Of a stretch of DNA of 40,892 bases, positions 15,974 to 24,119 are shown one piece after another. The DNA lies in contig VGZZ01000024.1 of assembly GCA_016872285.1 (NCBI GenBank), positions 1 to 40,892 of the forward strand, written 5' to 3'. Source of the stretch: SAR202 cluster bacterium. GTDB lineage: Bacteria > Chloroflexota > Dehalococcoidia > Lucifugimonadales > GCA-2712585. Both the position numbers and the translations under genes were made by a program. How positions within the stretch are numbered: the stretch's first letter is position 1; each line of letters begins with the position of its first letter. Below the pieces are notes generated by a model that did no database searches, was not told the origin of the DNA, and saw nothing but the letters and a program-made list of their open reading frames with translations.

Positions 15974-16190
15974 CGTCATTTCGAGCGAAGTCGAGAAATC
16001 TCAACATGCCGTCCGCCACCATTACGCCACATCACACCAACCACGCCTCCCCTAACCCCTTCCCATCTGGTCCTCCCCCTTCGGCCTGGAAGGCGAAGGG
16101 GGAGTTAGAGGGGGTTGTGGTGTATTTTTATTCTTTCCCTCTTCTAAGAAAGGAGAAGAGGGACTAAGGGTGATGAGGTCGCCCCGAATA
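15974..16190. repeat. R-A, then tandem R-F + R-D
   Basis: R-A at 15974-16030 (GTCATTTCGAGCGAAGTCGAG, in two pieces, then AAATCTCAAC). An intact R-F at 16063-16125 can be used as the reference for interrupted copies. An R-D variant with a shortened loop (AAGAA) is at about 16134-16180. No gene in 15966-16235. Confidence 0.75.
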
Positions 16191-16235
16191 AAGCCGACAC
16201 CCCGTTATTAACACCACCCAAAGGAGAAAAACCCC

Positions 16236-16916
16236 ATGCCCCTCACAGGCAAAATAGTCCTCGTCACCGGCGCCAGCGACACCCCCGGCGCCCAAATCGC
16301 CATCGCCCTCGCCAGAGCCGGCGCTAAAGTCGCCGTCGAAGGCCTCGCCACCGTCCAGGAAAAAGTCCTCCGCACCGTCGAAAAGTTCGGCGGCGACGCC
16401 CTCCCCGTCCGAGGCAACGTCGTCAACGAGTCCGACGTCAACCACGTCCTCTCCAACGTCGAGGCCATCTTCGGGCCTGTCGACATCCTCGTCAACGCCT
16501 CTGGCGTCCGCCTCTCCAAGCCCGTCGCCGACATGACCCCCGCCGACTGGGACAAAGTCGTCGGCAGCAAGGCCCGCGCCGCCTTCATGTGCTCCCGCGC
16601 CGTCCTCCCGGCCATGAAGAAAAAGGGTAGCGGCCACATCATCTCCTACGCCGCCTCCCAGTCCCTCCACGGCGAGCCTGGCCGCGCCGCCCTCTGCGCC
16701 TCCGAAAACGCCCTCGTCGGCTTCAACAACGCCCTCATCCGCGAGTTATCGGGCAGCGGCATCAAAGTCTCCCTGGTCACCGCCGCCGGCGCCCTCCAGG
16801 GCGAAGACGCCCCCGACTCCAAAGGCATGGACCCCGAAGAAATCGCCCGCGCCGTCGTCACCCTCGCCTCCCAGGACGGCAAAGCCTCCAGCTCCCACCT
16901 CATAGTCCGCCCCTGA
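16236..16916 (+). CDS. SDR-fold protein with all catalytic triad residues replaced (pseudo-enzyme)
   Basis: 226 residues of short-chain dehydrogenase/reductase fold: KIVLVTGASDTPGAQIAIAL, VDILVNASGVRLSKPVADMT, and GHIISYAASQ preceding the active-site helix. The cofactor motif TGxxxGxG reads TGASDTPG (first loop Gly replaced by Thr16). Alignment of LCASENALVGF with the usual YxASKAALVGF puts Leu153 at the catalytic Tyr and Glu157 at the catalytic Lys; 13 residues earlier the catalytic Ser is Ala140 (Ser141 adjacent). Typical SDRs are about 250 residues; this one is shortened near the C-terminus. It begins with an AAAGGAG ribosome-binding site and the frame is intact, so it is not an obvious pseudogene. 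It may be a binding or structural paralogue; no partner is evident. Confidence 0.85.
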   Translation: MPLTGKIVLVTGASDTPGAQIAIALARAGAKVAVEGLATVQEKVLRTVEKFGGDALPVRGNVVNESDVNHVLSNVEAIFGPVDILVNASGVRLSKPVADMTPADWDKVVGSKARAAFMCSRAVLPAMKKKGSGHIISYAASQSLHGEPGRAALCASENALVGFNNALIRELSGSGIKVSLVTAAGALQGEDAPDSKGMDPEEIARAVVTLASQDGKASSSHLIVRP

Positions 16917-16959
16917 GCAACTAGCCTTTCCCACCGTAAAGGCTCAGGGAGAGATTTGG

Positions 16960-16965
16960 TATAAT
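16960..16965 (+). promoter_or_regulatory. -10 box (TATAAT) upstream of the AT-rich gene pair
   Basis: GGTATAATCGCC has a perfect -10 hexamer 84 nt before GTG 17050. No convincing -35 is seen at the proper distance. Confidence 0.4.
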
Positions 16966-17049
16966 CGCCGGGTTGTACTCCAAAGGTTTTTGTTTTTGAT
17001 TGAATCATTGAGAGAAGCATACCTACTTTCATAATTCTAGGAGTAAGTA

Positions 17050-17370
17050 GTGAAAGACAAGAATTTCTCAGAAATAAGGGGCCTGACATATCGCTATATC
17101 AAGGATAGAGCATGCCTATGTTTTCGGTGTGAGCAGTGTAAAGATGTCATATCTAAAGCCTCTGAGGCCCTAATTATAGAATACGAAGGGGATTCAGCCG
17201 CGTCTGTTGTTCATAAGGTATGCAACCAAGTTTTACAGGCCAATAGAGTAGGCTCTCAACTGTCCGAGGAACTGGACACAGCTTTGGCCTACTTACTAGA
17301 AAATTCAGGTGTGGACAATATGGAATTAAAAAATGCTAGATTGAGGGCCAGAAGCTTGCTTGAGGTCTAA
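17050..17370 (+). CDS. Small hypothetical protein, AT-rich gene
   Basis: 106 residues from GTG 17050, with AGGAGTAAG about 9 nt upstream. I do not recognise the family. Visible features: a Cys cluster CLCFRCEQC at residues 22-30 suggestive of a small metal site, followed by a mixed helical region and an acidic, helix-forming C-terminal half (ELDTALAYLLENSG). Base composition and codon use (many A/T-ending codons) differ sharply from the flanking GC-rich, C-ending genes, suggesting recent acquisition. It is followed at 26 nt by a small membrane protein of similar composition, probably co-transcribed. Confidence 0.65.
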   Translation: MKDKNFSEIRGLTYRYIKDRACLCFRCEQCKDVISKASEALIIEYEGDSAASVVHKVCNQVLQANRVGSQLSEELDTALAYLLENSGVDNMELKNARLRARSLLEV

Positions 17371-17396
17371 GGACTATAACGTTGGGAGGTTCCTAA

Positions 17397-17585
17397 ATGC
17401 CCATATGGATTCCATTTCGAATCATCCCTATAACGATTATGGCTATAGCCTTATTGTTCACTATTTTGCTTATTCCAATAATATTTATTGTAGGGCTTAT
17501 TGACCCAATCCTTCACCCCAAACGTTTTATGAGAGACTTGCAAAAAAGTGTCAGAGGAGAAAGTCCTACATCTGACGGCAAATAA
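17397..17585 (+). CDS. Small single-pass membrane protein, AT-rich gene
   Basis: 62 residues from ATG 17397, preceded by GGGAGG. Residues 8-40 are strongly hydrophobic (IIPITIMAIALLFTILLIPI then IFIVGLI), giving one long or two short membrane segments, with a basic cytoplasmic tail (HPKRFMRDLQKS). Function unknown. AT-rich like the preceding gene and in the same orientation; likely a two-gene unit of foreign origin. Confidence 0.6.
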   Translation: MPIWIPFRIIPITIMAIALLFTILLIPIIFIVGLIDPILHPKRFMRDLQKSVRGESPTSDGK

Positions 17586-17672
17586 ACAATCTATAGTTGT
17601 GCCCGCTTAGCGCATCCTACCGCTGCTTGTTCGTGACACGAGTCCAAATCTCTACATTTCGCTATCATTCCC

Positions 17673-17719
17673 ACTTCTCCCTCTTGATGGGGGAGAAAAG
17701 AAGAGAGGGTGAAACATTG
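17673..17719. repeat. R-C repeat
   Basis: CTTCTCCCTCTTGATGGGGG followed by AGAAAAGAAGAGAGGGTGAAAC; lies between the AT-rich pair and the aldolase. Nothing else is visible in 17586-17812 except the AAAGGAG ribosome-binding site near 17798. Confidence 0.75.
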
Positions 17720-17812
17720 GCTCCACGCCCCGTCCGTCAGGCTAAACCTACCTTCCTCAGCCTTCCCTCTCGTTCTCCCACCATCCCAAAACTCCATAAA
17801 GGAGCCCCACCC

Positions 17813-18736
17813 ATGAAAGACACCTTCGCCGGCATGCACTGGATGCTCGCCACCCCCTTCAACGACGACGAGTCCCTTGACCTCCCCTCCGTCAAAAAAC
17901 TCGTGGACAAGGCCGCCGAAAGCGGCTGCGTCGGCGTCGTCGCCCTCGGCGAGATGGGCGAATGGCGCCGCCTCTCGGACTATGAACGAAACCAGGTCCT
18001 TGACGCCGTCATGGCCGCCGCGGGCAAACGGCTCCTCGTCACCGTCGGCACTACTGCCACCGGCACCCTCGTCGGCGTCCAGCGCGCCAAAGAAGCGGCA
18101 AAAGCCGGCGCCGCTGCTGTCATGGTCTCGCCGCCGCCCTTCGCCAAGCCCAACCCCGCCGCCGTCCAGGCCTTCTACCAGCGCGTCGCCGGCGCCATCA
18201 CCATCCCCCTCGTCGTCCAGGACTTCCCCCAGACCTCCGGAGTCCACATGTCCCCCCAGTTCATCGCCGACCTCGCCAAAGCCATCCCAGGCTTCAAATA
18301 TCTCAAGCTCGAAGACCCTCCCACACCTCCCAAAATCAGCCGCATCAAGGAGCTCACCGGCGACCGCCTTGGCATCTTCGGCGGCCTCGGTGGTGTCTTT
18401 TTGCTCGACGAGCTCCGGCGAGGCGGCATCGGCGCCATGACCGGCTTCGCCTACCCCGAGGCCCTCGTCGAAATCATCCGCCTCTCCTTCGCCGGCGATG
18501 ACAAAAAGGCTGCTGAACTCTTCAACAAATATCTGCCCCTCATCCTCTACGAAGGCCAGGACGGCATCGGCCTCAGCATCCGCAAGGAAGCCATTAAAGG
18601 TCGAGGCCTCATGGCCTCCGCCCGCGCCCGGCACCCCGCCCCCGCCATCGACGACGCCTCCCGCCGTGAGCTAACCCACCTCATCCAGTCCCTCCGCCCG
18701 GACCTCATCAAACCCGCCGCCGCCACAAAACCCTGA
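17813..18736 (+). CDS. DapA-superfamily (NAL) aldolase, not a typical dihydrodipicolinate synthase
   Basis: 307-residue TIM barrel of the class I, Schiff-base lyase family (DHDPS, N-acetylneuraminate lyase, KDG aldolase). ATG 17813 is chosen for the AAAGGAG ribosome-binding site; the frame is open 72 codons upstream but encodes repeat sequence. The Schiff-base lysine is probably Lys165 in FKYLKLED. The DHDPS substrate motif GTTGE is replaced by GEMGE (residues 46-50) and the catalytic Tyr position (LYNVP motif) reads VQDFP, with Gln136. Lysine biosynthesis is therefore unlikely; a decarboxylating or retro-aldol activity on another 2-oxo acid is more plausible. No dapB or sugar-acid genes adjoin. 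Confidence 0.85.
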   Translation: MKDTFAGMHWMLATPFNDDESLDLPSVKKLVDKAAESGCVGVVALGEMGEWRRLSDYERNQVLDAVMAAAGKRLLVTVGTTATGTLVGVQRAKEAAKAGAAAVMVSPPPFAKPNPAAVQAFYQRVAGAITIPLVVQDFPQTSGVHMSPQFIADLAKAIPGFKYLKLEDPPTPPKISRIKELTGDRLGIFGGLGGVFLLDELRRGGIGAMTGFAYPEALVEIIRLSFAGDDKKAAELFNKYLPLILYEGQDGIGLSIRKEAIKGRGLMASARARHPAPAIDDASRRELTHLIQSLRPDLIKPAAATKP

Positions 18737-18757
18737 CCTGGGCCTCTAAGTCTAACC

Positions 18758-18842
18758 GTCATTCCAGCGGAAGCTGGAATCCAGTCTAGGTGCGGCTATA
18801 TTGTCATCCTTCGTCCTTCGGGTGAAGCACGAAGGGTCTATC
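18758..18842. repeat. R-B and expanded R-A repeats
   Basis: R-B at 18758-18786 (ATTCCAGC/GCTGGAAT arms). An R-A-like copy at 18802-18842 has the inner hairpin TCGTCCTTCGGGTGAAGCACGA (22 nt, arms interrupted) in the loop position. The gap 18737-19073 otherwise has no gene; a TTGACC near 18930 lacks a well-spaced -10. Confidence 0.6.
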
Positions 18843-19073
18843 CCCAAAGCCAACCCCTAAGTTCGCCACCTTGCGGGCTTTGCAGAAGCCCCCACCCACC
18901 CCAAAAGACTAGTCCCCTTTTTACCCCATTTGACCAATGATTCCACAGGCCCCTGTTATACCCTGGAACTAAGCCTCTTAATTTCGCCATATCGCACCCT
19001 CCATCTCACACTTCCATCGCCCATCAGCGGCGACTGAACATCATCGGCCCACATCCAGAAAGGCAGGAATACA

Positions 19074-19685
19074 ATGCAAAACAACACCATAAAAGTCCTC
19101 GGCATCTCCGGCAGCCTCCGGCGCAACTCCTACAACAAGGCCCTCCTGCGAGCCGCCCAGCACCTCGCCCCCAACGGCATGGGCATAGACATCTACGATA
19201 ACCTTGGCTCCATCCCGCCCTACAACGAGGACGTGCAAAACGACTCCTTCCCCGACGTTGTCAACGAGTTTAAAGACCGTATCCGCGCCGCCGATGGCAT
19301 CCTCATCGTCACCCCTGAATACAACTACGGCATCCCTGGCGTCCTCAAAAACGCCATTGACTGGGCCAGCCGCCCCTACGGCGACTCTGCCTGGGAAGGT
19401 AAAACCCTGGCCATCATGGGCGCGTCCACGGGCCAGGGCGGCTCTGTCCGCGCCCAGATTCAGCTTCGGCACGCCGCCGTGTTTCTCAACATGTTCCCCC
19501 TCAACCGGCCCGAGGTTCTGGTCGCCAACGCCAAGGATAAGTTTGACGACAACCTCAACCTCACCGACGCCGCCGCACGCCAGTTTATCCGCCAGGAGCT
19601 CGAAGCCTTCGTCCAGTGGATCGAGCGCTTGCGCCTGGGCCAGAATGAGGTCGAACGCGTCATGGAGCGGCCTCGCGCTGTTTAA
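19074..19685 (+). CDS. NADPH-dependent FMN reductase (flavodoxin-like)
   Basis: 203 residues. Flavodoxin-like fold of the FMN_red/azoreductase family: KVLGISGSLRRNSYNKALLR (phosphate-binding loop GSLRxxSxN), then TPEYNYGIPGVLKNAIDWAS (the PEYN flavin loop) and GASTGQGGSVRAQIQLR. It would reduce FMN, quinones or similar acceptors with NAD(P)H. ATG 19074 with AGGCAGGA upstream. It converges on the ABC-binding lipoprotein, with a strong hairpin between them serving both. Confidence 0.93.
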   Translation: MQNNTIKVLGISGSLRRNSYNKALLRAAQHLAPNGMGIDIYDNLGSIPPYNEDVQNDSFPDVVNEFKDRIRAADGILIVTPEYNYGIPGVLKNAIDWASRPYGDSAWEGKTLAIMGASTGQGGSVRAQIQLRHAAVFLNMFPLNRPEVLVANAKDKFDDNLNLTDAAARQFIRQELEAFVQWIERLRLGQNEVERVMERPRAV

Positions 19686-19710
19686 CCGTCTCTACTACTT
19701 CGGTAATACA

Positions 19711-19741
19711 GAGCGGGCTGCGCGTCGTGCGCAGCCCGCTC
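19711..19741. terminator. Strong inverted repeat between convergent genes
   Basis: 13-bp perfect stem (19711-19723 with 19729-19741; GAGCGGGCTGCGC arm) and 5-nt loop. It lacks a long T-run on either strand but is positioned as a bidirectional terminator 26 nt after the FMN reductase stop and 23 nt after that of the minus-strand gene. Confidence 0.65.
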
Positions 19742-19764
19742 CAAACCATCAACTCTTGCTCCCC

Positions 19765-21534
19765 TTACTTCGCCGCTAACTCAATAAACTCCAGGTGCGA
19801 GTAAATCCCCGTTACCGTCCCGGTGAACGAATAGTTTCCTATGACCTTGGGATTCACCGCCACCTCCGTGAATAGCCAGTACATAGGTATCTCCGCGAAC
19901 TGCGCAAACTTGTGCTCGCCTATCTCCTTTAGCAGCTTGGACCTCTCGGACTTGTCTATCACCGAGTCCAGCCTGGTCAGCCGCTCGTCGATATAGGCGT
20001 CCTCATACACGTGCGCCACTGAGTTCGCGGTCTTGTTGTAAATCTTCAGGTAGTCGATGACGAGTATCCGCCCTCCCGACTGCGCCCACGCCGCCCCCTT
20101 CATCTCGCGCTTCCTGTATTTGTCCCGCACTTCCGCGAACTCCACCTCTTTTATGGTTGGCTTCAACCCTATGGCCTTCCACTGGTTTGAAATCGACTCG
20201 CTTATGTCCTTAAGCTCCGGCAGTTGCACGTTCCTGTAGATGTACTGCGTGAACTCAAACCCGTTGGGATAGCCTGCCTGGGTCAGCAGCTCCTTGGCCT
20301 TGGTGGGATTATAGCCGTAGCTCCCCTCAAACTTTCCATCCCATTCCGAGTTGTACACTCCCGGCCAGACCACCCCGTCAAGCTGCGTGTGGTAGCCCAC
20401 CACGCGCAGCGGGTCCGTCCTCCCCTGCAGAAGGTTGTCGCTGATCTCCTTCCTGTTTATAGCCATGCTCATGGCCTGCCGCACCTCTTTTTTCACAAAG
20501 GGCGCGTTGGCGTCAAACAGCTCCGGCGAGGTGTAGTACTGGCCTCCCAGGTTTATCCACAGCTGCACCGACGGCAGTTTGCTCCTCACCACCGACATCC
20601 CCTTGTCCTGCACGTCCTTCTGCAAGCTCCTGGGCACGCCCGCGATTTGCGCCTCCCCCGACAGTATGGCCGCCATCCTGGTCAGGTCCTCCGGCATCCA
20701 CCTGAACTGCAGCTCTTTGTACTCCGGCGTCTTCCGCCAGTGGTTATCCACCCTTTTGTACAGGACGTGCTGGTTCACTACCCGCTCCACAAACTGGAAC
20801 GGCTCCGTCCCTACCACCGCCTTGGAATACAGGTCCTTCCCGCCCGAGTCCCACCTGGCCTTGCTCTCCATCACCAGGTCTTGCGTTATCGAAATCGTGT
20901 CGAAGAATTCCGGCGCCACCACTCCCAGGTGTATCGCCACCTGGTTGTCGTTGACAATCTCAATCTTCTGCGACACCTTGCTGCCCGCCGACTCTATAGT
21001 TTCCTGCGCCCCAATCCCCATCCAGCCCCGCCACGTCCCCGCGCTGCTCTGTATCGACTCCGGCTGCGTCAGCAGGAAGACAGCATTCCGCACGTCCTTG
21101 GCCCCAAAGGTCCCCCACGCCGGCTCGTGGAACTTTATCCCCTGCCGGAGGTTTATCGTCCAGCTCTTCCCGTCCGGGGACGTCTCCCACTTCTCCGCCA
21201 GCTCCGGTATGTACTCCCCTGTATTCCTGTTGCTGCCGACTAGAAACTCCAGCGCCGGCATCTTATCGATTTGGCTGGTGCGCCCTTGCATCCAGGTTAA
21301 ATTCGTGTCGTAACCCGTCGGCGCAGCCGCTATCACCAGTCTGTTTAGTTCCACCTTCGCCGCCTGGGTAGGCGTGCGTGTCGCCGTGGCTTGCGCCGTC
21401 GCTGTCACGCCGGGCGCCGACGTGCCCGTCGGCGTCTCATCCTCCCCGCACGCCAGGATAAACGCGACTGCGGCAACAATCATGACAAGCAGTAAATGGG
21501 CTTTGAAAACCTTGGACGCTGCGCGATAAGCCAT
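19765..21534 (-). CDS. ABC transporter substrate-binding lipoprotein, family 5 (peptide/nickel type)
   Basis: 589-residue exported solute-binding protein (SBP_bac_5). A hydrophobic signal (HLLLVMIVAAVAFILAC) ends in a lipobox, lipidated at Cys29. A Thr/Ala/Pro-rich stalk (TATAQATATRTPTQA) follows, then the binding domain with LAEKWETSPDGKSWTINLRQ, the PFQFVERVVNQHVLYKRV region and RQAMSMAINRKEISDNLLQG. ATG 21534 is preferred over GTG 21543: it sits 9 nt after AGAGAG. No permease or ATPase genes adjoin, so it is an orphan component. Ligand is probably an oligopeptide or other polar organic compound. Confidence 0.9.
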   Translation of the reverse strand: MAYRAASKVFKAHLLLVMIVAAVAFILACGEDETPTGTSAPGVTATAQATATRTPTQAAKVELNRLVIAAAPTGYDTNLTWMQGRTSQIDKMPALEFLVGSNRNTGEYIPELAEKWETSPDGKSWTINLRQGIKFHEPAWGTFGAKDVRNAVFLLTQPESIQSSAGTWRGWMGIGAQETIESAGSKVSQKIEIVNDNQVAIHLGVVAPEFFDTISITQDLVMESKARWDSGGKDLYSKAVVGTEPFQFVERVVNQHVLYKRVDNHWRKTPEYKELQFRWMPEDLTRMAAILSGEAQIAGVPRSLQKDVQDKGMSVVRSKLPSVQLWINLGGQYYTSPELFDANAPFVKKEVRQAMSMAINRKEISDNLLQGRTDPLRVVGYHTQLDGVVWPGVYNSEWDGKFEGSYGYNPTKAKELLTQAGYPNGFEFTQYIYRNVQLPELKDISESISNQWKAIGLKPTIKEVEFAEVRDKYRKREMKGAAWAQSGGRILVIDYLKIYNKTANSVAHVYEDAYIDERLTRLDSVIDKSERSKLLKEIGEHKFAQFAEIPMYWLFTEVAVNPKVIGNYSFTGTVTGIYSHLEFIELAAK

Positions 21535-21833
21535 GGATAACACTCTCTGTTAATCTTTGCGACCACTGAAGCTGTGCTTTCGAGGCCATACCTTAGCCAT
21601 TAACTATCCATGCGTGCAAGTCCTCACAAGTCCTGACAAAAGCCGAAAAGCCACCGTCTTTGCCAACAAATTTATCCACTGCGGCTGCTGGTGCCAGTAA
21701 ATCATCTTGTCGCGCGACGGTAAATCTGTATTTTTGCTGAAGTTTCGCTCCCGCTCTAAATAGCCCTCAAACACAATCCAGTGCGTTTTTCAATGCCGAT
21801 CGAGGATTGTGACTCATGAAAAGAGGCGCAAAT

Positions 21834-21897
21834 GTCATTCCGAGCGGAGTGCCGATGTACTCCTCGGGACGCAGCCGAGGAATCTGTTATGACTGCC
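21834..21897. repeat. Expanded R-A repeat in a 450-nt gene-free gap
   Basis: GTCATTCCGAGCGGAGT is followed by an inner hairpin (GCCGATGTACTCCTCGGGAC, GCAG) and CCGAGGAATCTGTTATGAC. The rest of 21535-21987 shows no ORF, repeat or clear promoter; AT-richer than the genes around it. Confidence 0.7.
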
Positions 21898-21987
21898 GCC
21901 TACCTTGGCGTCTCACTGACACACCTCGCGATTCTCCCCCATCACTCCCGATAAACGTACAAAGCCCTCAATATCAGTCGTATCCCC

Positions 21988-22497
21988 CTACAACACCACC
22001 ACCTCCGCCCTCACCTCCCCGCCCACAACCTCCAGCACCCCCACCGACGGCACCGTGTTAAACCTTCGCTTGCCCGCCGCCCCGGGGTTAAAAAACAAAA
22101 TCCCATCCCGGTACTGCACTAGCGCGTAGTGGCTGTGCCCGAACACCACCACGTCCAGCCCTCGACCCCTAAACTCCGCCGGCGCCTCCTCCCCCTTCTT
22201 CGATAGCGACACCTCGTGCCGCACCAGCACGCGTTTGCCGCCCAGCGCCACCTCCACCTCCTCCGCCAGTCGCGACGTCGGCCCCACCCTGTCGTTATTC
22301 CCCCGCACCGCCGTCACCGGCGCTATCCCCTCCAACCCCTTCATCACCTCGGCGCTGCAAATATCCCCCGCCACCAAAATATGCGAAACCCCTCGCAGAA
22401 CCCCCACAACCCGAGGGTTCAAATACCCATGCGTATCTGCTACAACTCCTATTCGCATAAAGGACATCTTAACACCGCCTGCCGTCATTGGCCCCAT
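21988..22497 (-). CDS. YfcE/MJ0936-type metallophosphoesterase
   Basis: 169 residues of calcineurin-like phosphoesterase fold with the di-metal motifs in order: VVADTHG (D-x-H), VAGDICS (GD), RGNND (GNxD) and FGHSHY (GHxH), plus FFNPGAAGKRRF near the end, typical of the YfcE group. It would hydrolyse phosphodiesters or phosphomonoesters with Mn or similar metal. ATG 22497 is supported by GGGAGG 6 nt upstream, although later ATGs (22467, 22458) align better with usual short N-termini. It is divergent from the Fe-ADH gene, starts 57 nt apart. Confidence 0.9.
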   Translation of the reverse strand: MGPMTAGGVKMSFMRIGVVADTHGYLNPRVVGVLRGVSHILVAGDICSAEVMKGLEGIAPVTAVRGNNDRVGPTSRLAEEVEVALGGKRVLVRHEVSLSKKGEEAPAEFRGRGLDVVVFGHSHYALVQYRDGILFFNPGAAGKRRFNTVPSVGVLEVVGGEVRAEVVVL

Positions 22498-22554
22498 CCT
22501 TGACCTCCCTCCCTCCCCATGCTACCGTCCCCTCATCCCTCCCCTGGAGGCCCC

Positions 22555-23682
22555 ATGCCGCCCCTCCCCTCCGACCCCTTCTTAGTCAGCATCCCCGGCG
22601 TCCGCATCCGATTCGCCCCCGGCGCCCTCGCCCACGCCGGCGACGAAGTCGCGCGACTCGGTAAATCCCGCGCCCTCGTCGTCTGCGGCAACTCCATCGC
22701 CTCCAAGACCCCCGCCCTCACCACCCTCAAACGCGCCCTCGGCTCCAAATACGCCGGCGACTTCACCGGCGTCACCTACAACCTCGACCACCGCGCCTCC
22801 GCCCGCGACGCCCTAGCCCAGCTCATCACCGACACCCGCGCCGACCTCCTTATCAGCGTCGGCGGCGGCATCGCCATCGGCGCCGCCCGCGCCGGCCGCA
22901 CCAAATACCTCTCCTCCCATCCCGGCCACGACCTCCCCATGATCACCGTCCCCACCACCCTCTCCGCCGCCGAGGCCAACGCCGCCTATGTCTCCCTTCC
23001 GGGTCATGAGCGTCGAGTGCCTGAACCAGGTTCAAGACCCGCTGTCGCCATCCTCGACCCCGAGCTCGCCGCCCACACCCCCTGGGAACTTTTCTGCTCC
23101 TCCGGCTTCAACGCCATCAACCATTGCATCGAAGGCCTCTCCACCACCGCCCGGCACCCCGTCGCCGACGCCTTCTACCTCCACGCCCTCCACCTCGTCG
23201 CCTCTAACCTAGAAGACAGCAAAGACCAGGACAACATCCACGCCCGAGGCCAGGCCCTCATCGGCGGCTACCTCTCCGGCCTCATGATAGAAAGCACCTG
23301 GCTCGGCATCGCCCACGCCCTCTGCCACGGCCTCCAGGCCACCTTCGGCTCCCCCCACGGCCTCAACAACACCGTCATGGTCACCCAGGGCATGAAATAC
23401 AACATGCAGCACGCCGTCCAGTATATTGCGATGGCCGCCCAGCCCCTCGGTGTCGTCGCCGGCGATGACGATTACGTCACCACCCAGCGATGCATCAAAG
23501 CCGTCGAAGACCTCCGCGCATCCCTCGGCCTCCCCTCCCGCCTCCGCGACATCCCCGGCATCACGCCCGACGGCTTCCCCAAAGCCGCCGGCATCGCCTT
23601 CCACGACTTCTTCACCCCCTACAACCGCCGCCAGCCCGAGTCCCCGGAAGAACTCGTCGCCCTCTACCACCAGGCCTGGTAG
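22555..23682 (+). CDS. Iron-containing alcohol dehydrogenase, maleylacetate-reductase-like
   Basis: 375 residues from ATG 22555, which has TGGAGG 4 nt upstream; an earlier ATG at 22519 gives a Pro-rich leader unlike the family. N-terminal NAD-binding domain: GKSRALVVCGNSIA, ISVGGGIAIGAARAGR and ITVPTTLSAAEANA (the T-T-L-S-A-A/G motif of maleylacetate reductases). C-terminal metal domain: FNAINHCIEGL and IAHALCHGLQATFGSPHGLN with the metal-binding histidines. It could reduce maleylacetate from aromatic degradation or another 2-ene/keto acid. No aromatic ring-cleavage genes adjoin. Starts divergently from the phosphoesterase. Confidence 0.9.
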   Translation: MPPLPSDPFLVSIPGVRIRFAPGALAHAGDEVARLGKSRALVVCGNSIASKTPALTTLKRALGSKYAGDFTGVTYNLDHRASARDALAQLITDTRADLLISVGGGIAIGAARAGRTKYLSSHPGHDLPMITVPTTLSAAEANAAYVSLPGHERRVPEPGSRPAVAILDPELAAHTPWELFCSSGFNAINHCIEGLSTTARHPVADAFYLHALHLVASNLEDSKDQDNIHARGQALIGGYLSGLMIESTWLGIAHALCHGLQATFGSPHGLNNTVMVTQGMKYNMQHAVQYIAMAAQPLGVVAGDDDYVTTQRCIKAVEDLRASLGLPSRLRDIPGITPDGFPKAAGIAFHDFFTPYNRRQPESPEELVALYHQAW

Positions 23683-23721
23683 CCCCTTTTCTAGTGGGGT
23701 GTCGTTGGGAAGGGTTTATAC

Positions 23722-23752
23722 GTCATTTCAAGCGTAGTCGAGAAACCTCAAC
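23722..23752. repeat. R-A repeat
   Basis: GTCATTTCAAGCGTAGTCGAG followed by AAACCTCAAC, within the short gap between the Fe-ADH and the convergent UPF0175 gene. Confidence 0.65.
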
Positions 23753-23819
23753 AACACGCCCGCCGCTATCACACCCCGTCTCCACCAACTATGCCTCCCC
23801 ATCCCATCCCGACCGCCCC

Positions 23820-24119
23820 CTACACCAACCTCTCCACCACCGCCCTTGACCGCCGACGCTGCTCCTCTATAGCCCCCAGCTCAACTCCCTGCGTCTCCGC
23901 CATCCGATGAATGTCGTACACCGTCAGATCCAGCAGCTCCGCGGCCCGTCCCACGCTTATCCTCCCTTCCGACACCAGCTTCAAAACATACTGCGCCGCC
24001 CCACGATGCAGCCACTGACGAAGCGCCGTCGCCTTATCAGTGTGTTCCTCCTGCGCGCTCAGCGACGCCAGCTCATCCAAATTCTCCGGTATGCGCAAAG
24101 GTACTACCTTACTCTTCAT
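23820..24119 (-). CDS. UPF0175-family small DNA-binding-like protein (putative antitoxin)
   Basis: 99 residues: VVPLRIPENLDELASLSAQE (RHH-like strand/helix start), then TALRQWLHRGAAQYVLKLVS, and an HTH-like GRISVGRAAELLDLTVYDIHRM, the typical UPF0175 arrangement. ATG 24119 lies inside the 3' end of the upstream PIN-domain gene (11-nt overlap), so the two are co-translated. UPF0175 proteins are frequently encoded next to PIN domains and are thought to be the antitoxin/regulator. Here the PIN gene comes first, the reverse of many antitoxin-first TA modules. Confidence 0.8.
   Translation of the reverse strand: MKSKVVPLRIPENLDELASLSAQEEHTDKATALRQWLHRGAAQYVLKLVSEGRISVGRAAELLDLTVYDIHRMAETQGVELGAIEEQRRRSRAVVERLV

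Noticed and set aside
18930-18961. TTGACC...TTATAC promoter for the FMN reductase
   Set aside because: Spacer is about 20 nt, too long for a confident sigma70 call.
20224-21243. Antisense ORF opposite the ABC-binding protein
   Set aside because: Arg/His/Pro-rich shadow; the minus-strand lipoprotein has signal peptide, lipobox and family motifs.
22990-23036. Palindromic GCCTGAACCAGGTTCAAGAC inside the Fe-ADH gene resembling R-A inner units; possible in-frame repeat insertion
   Set aside because: The encoded loop (GHERRVPEPGSRP) is not longer than the corresponding loop in maleylacetate reductases, and the match to the repeat core is weak.
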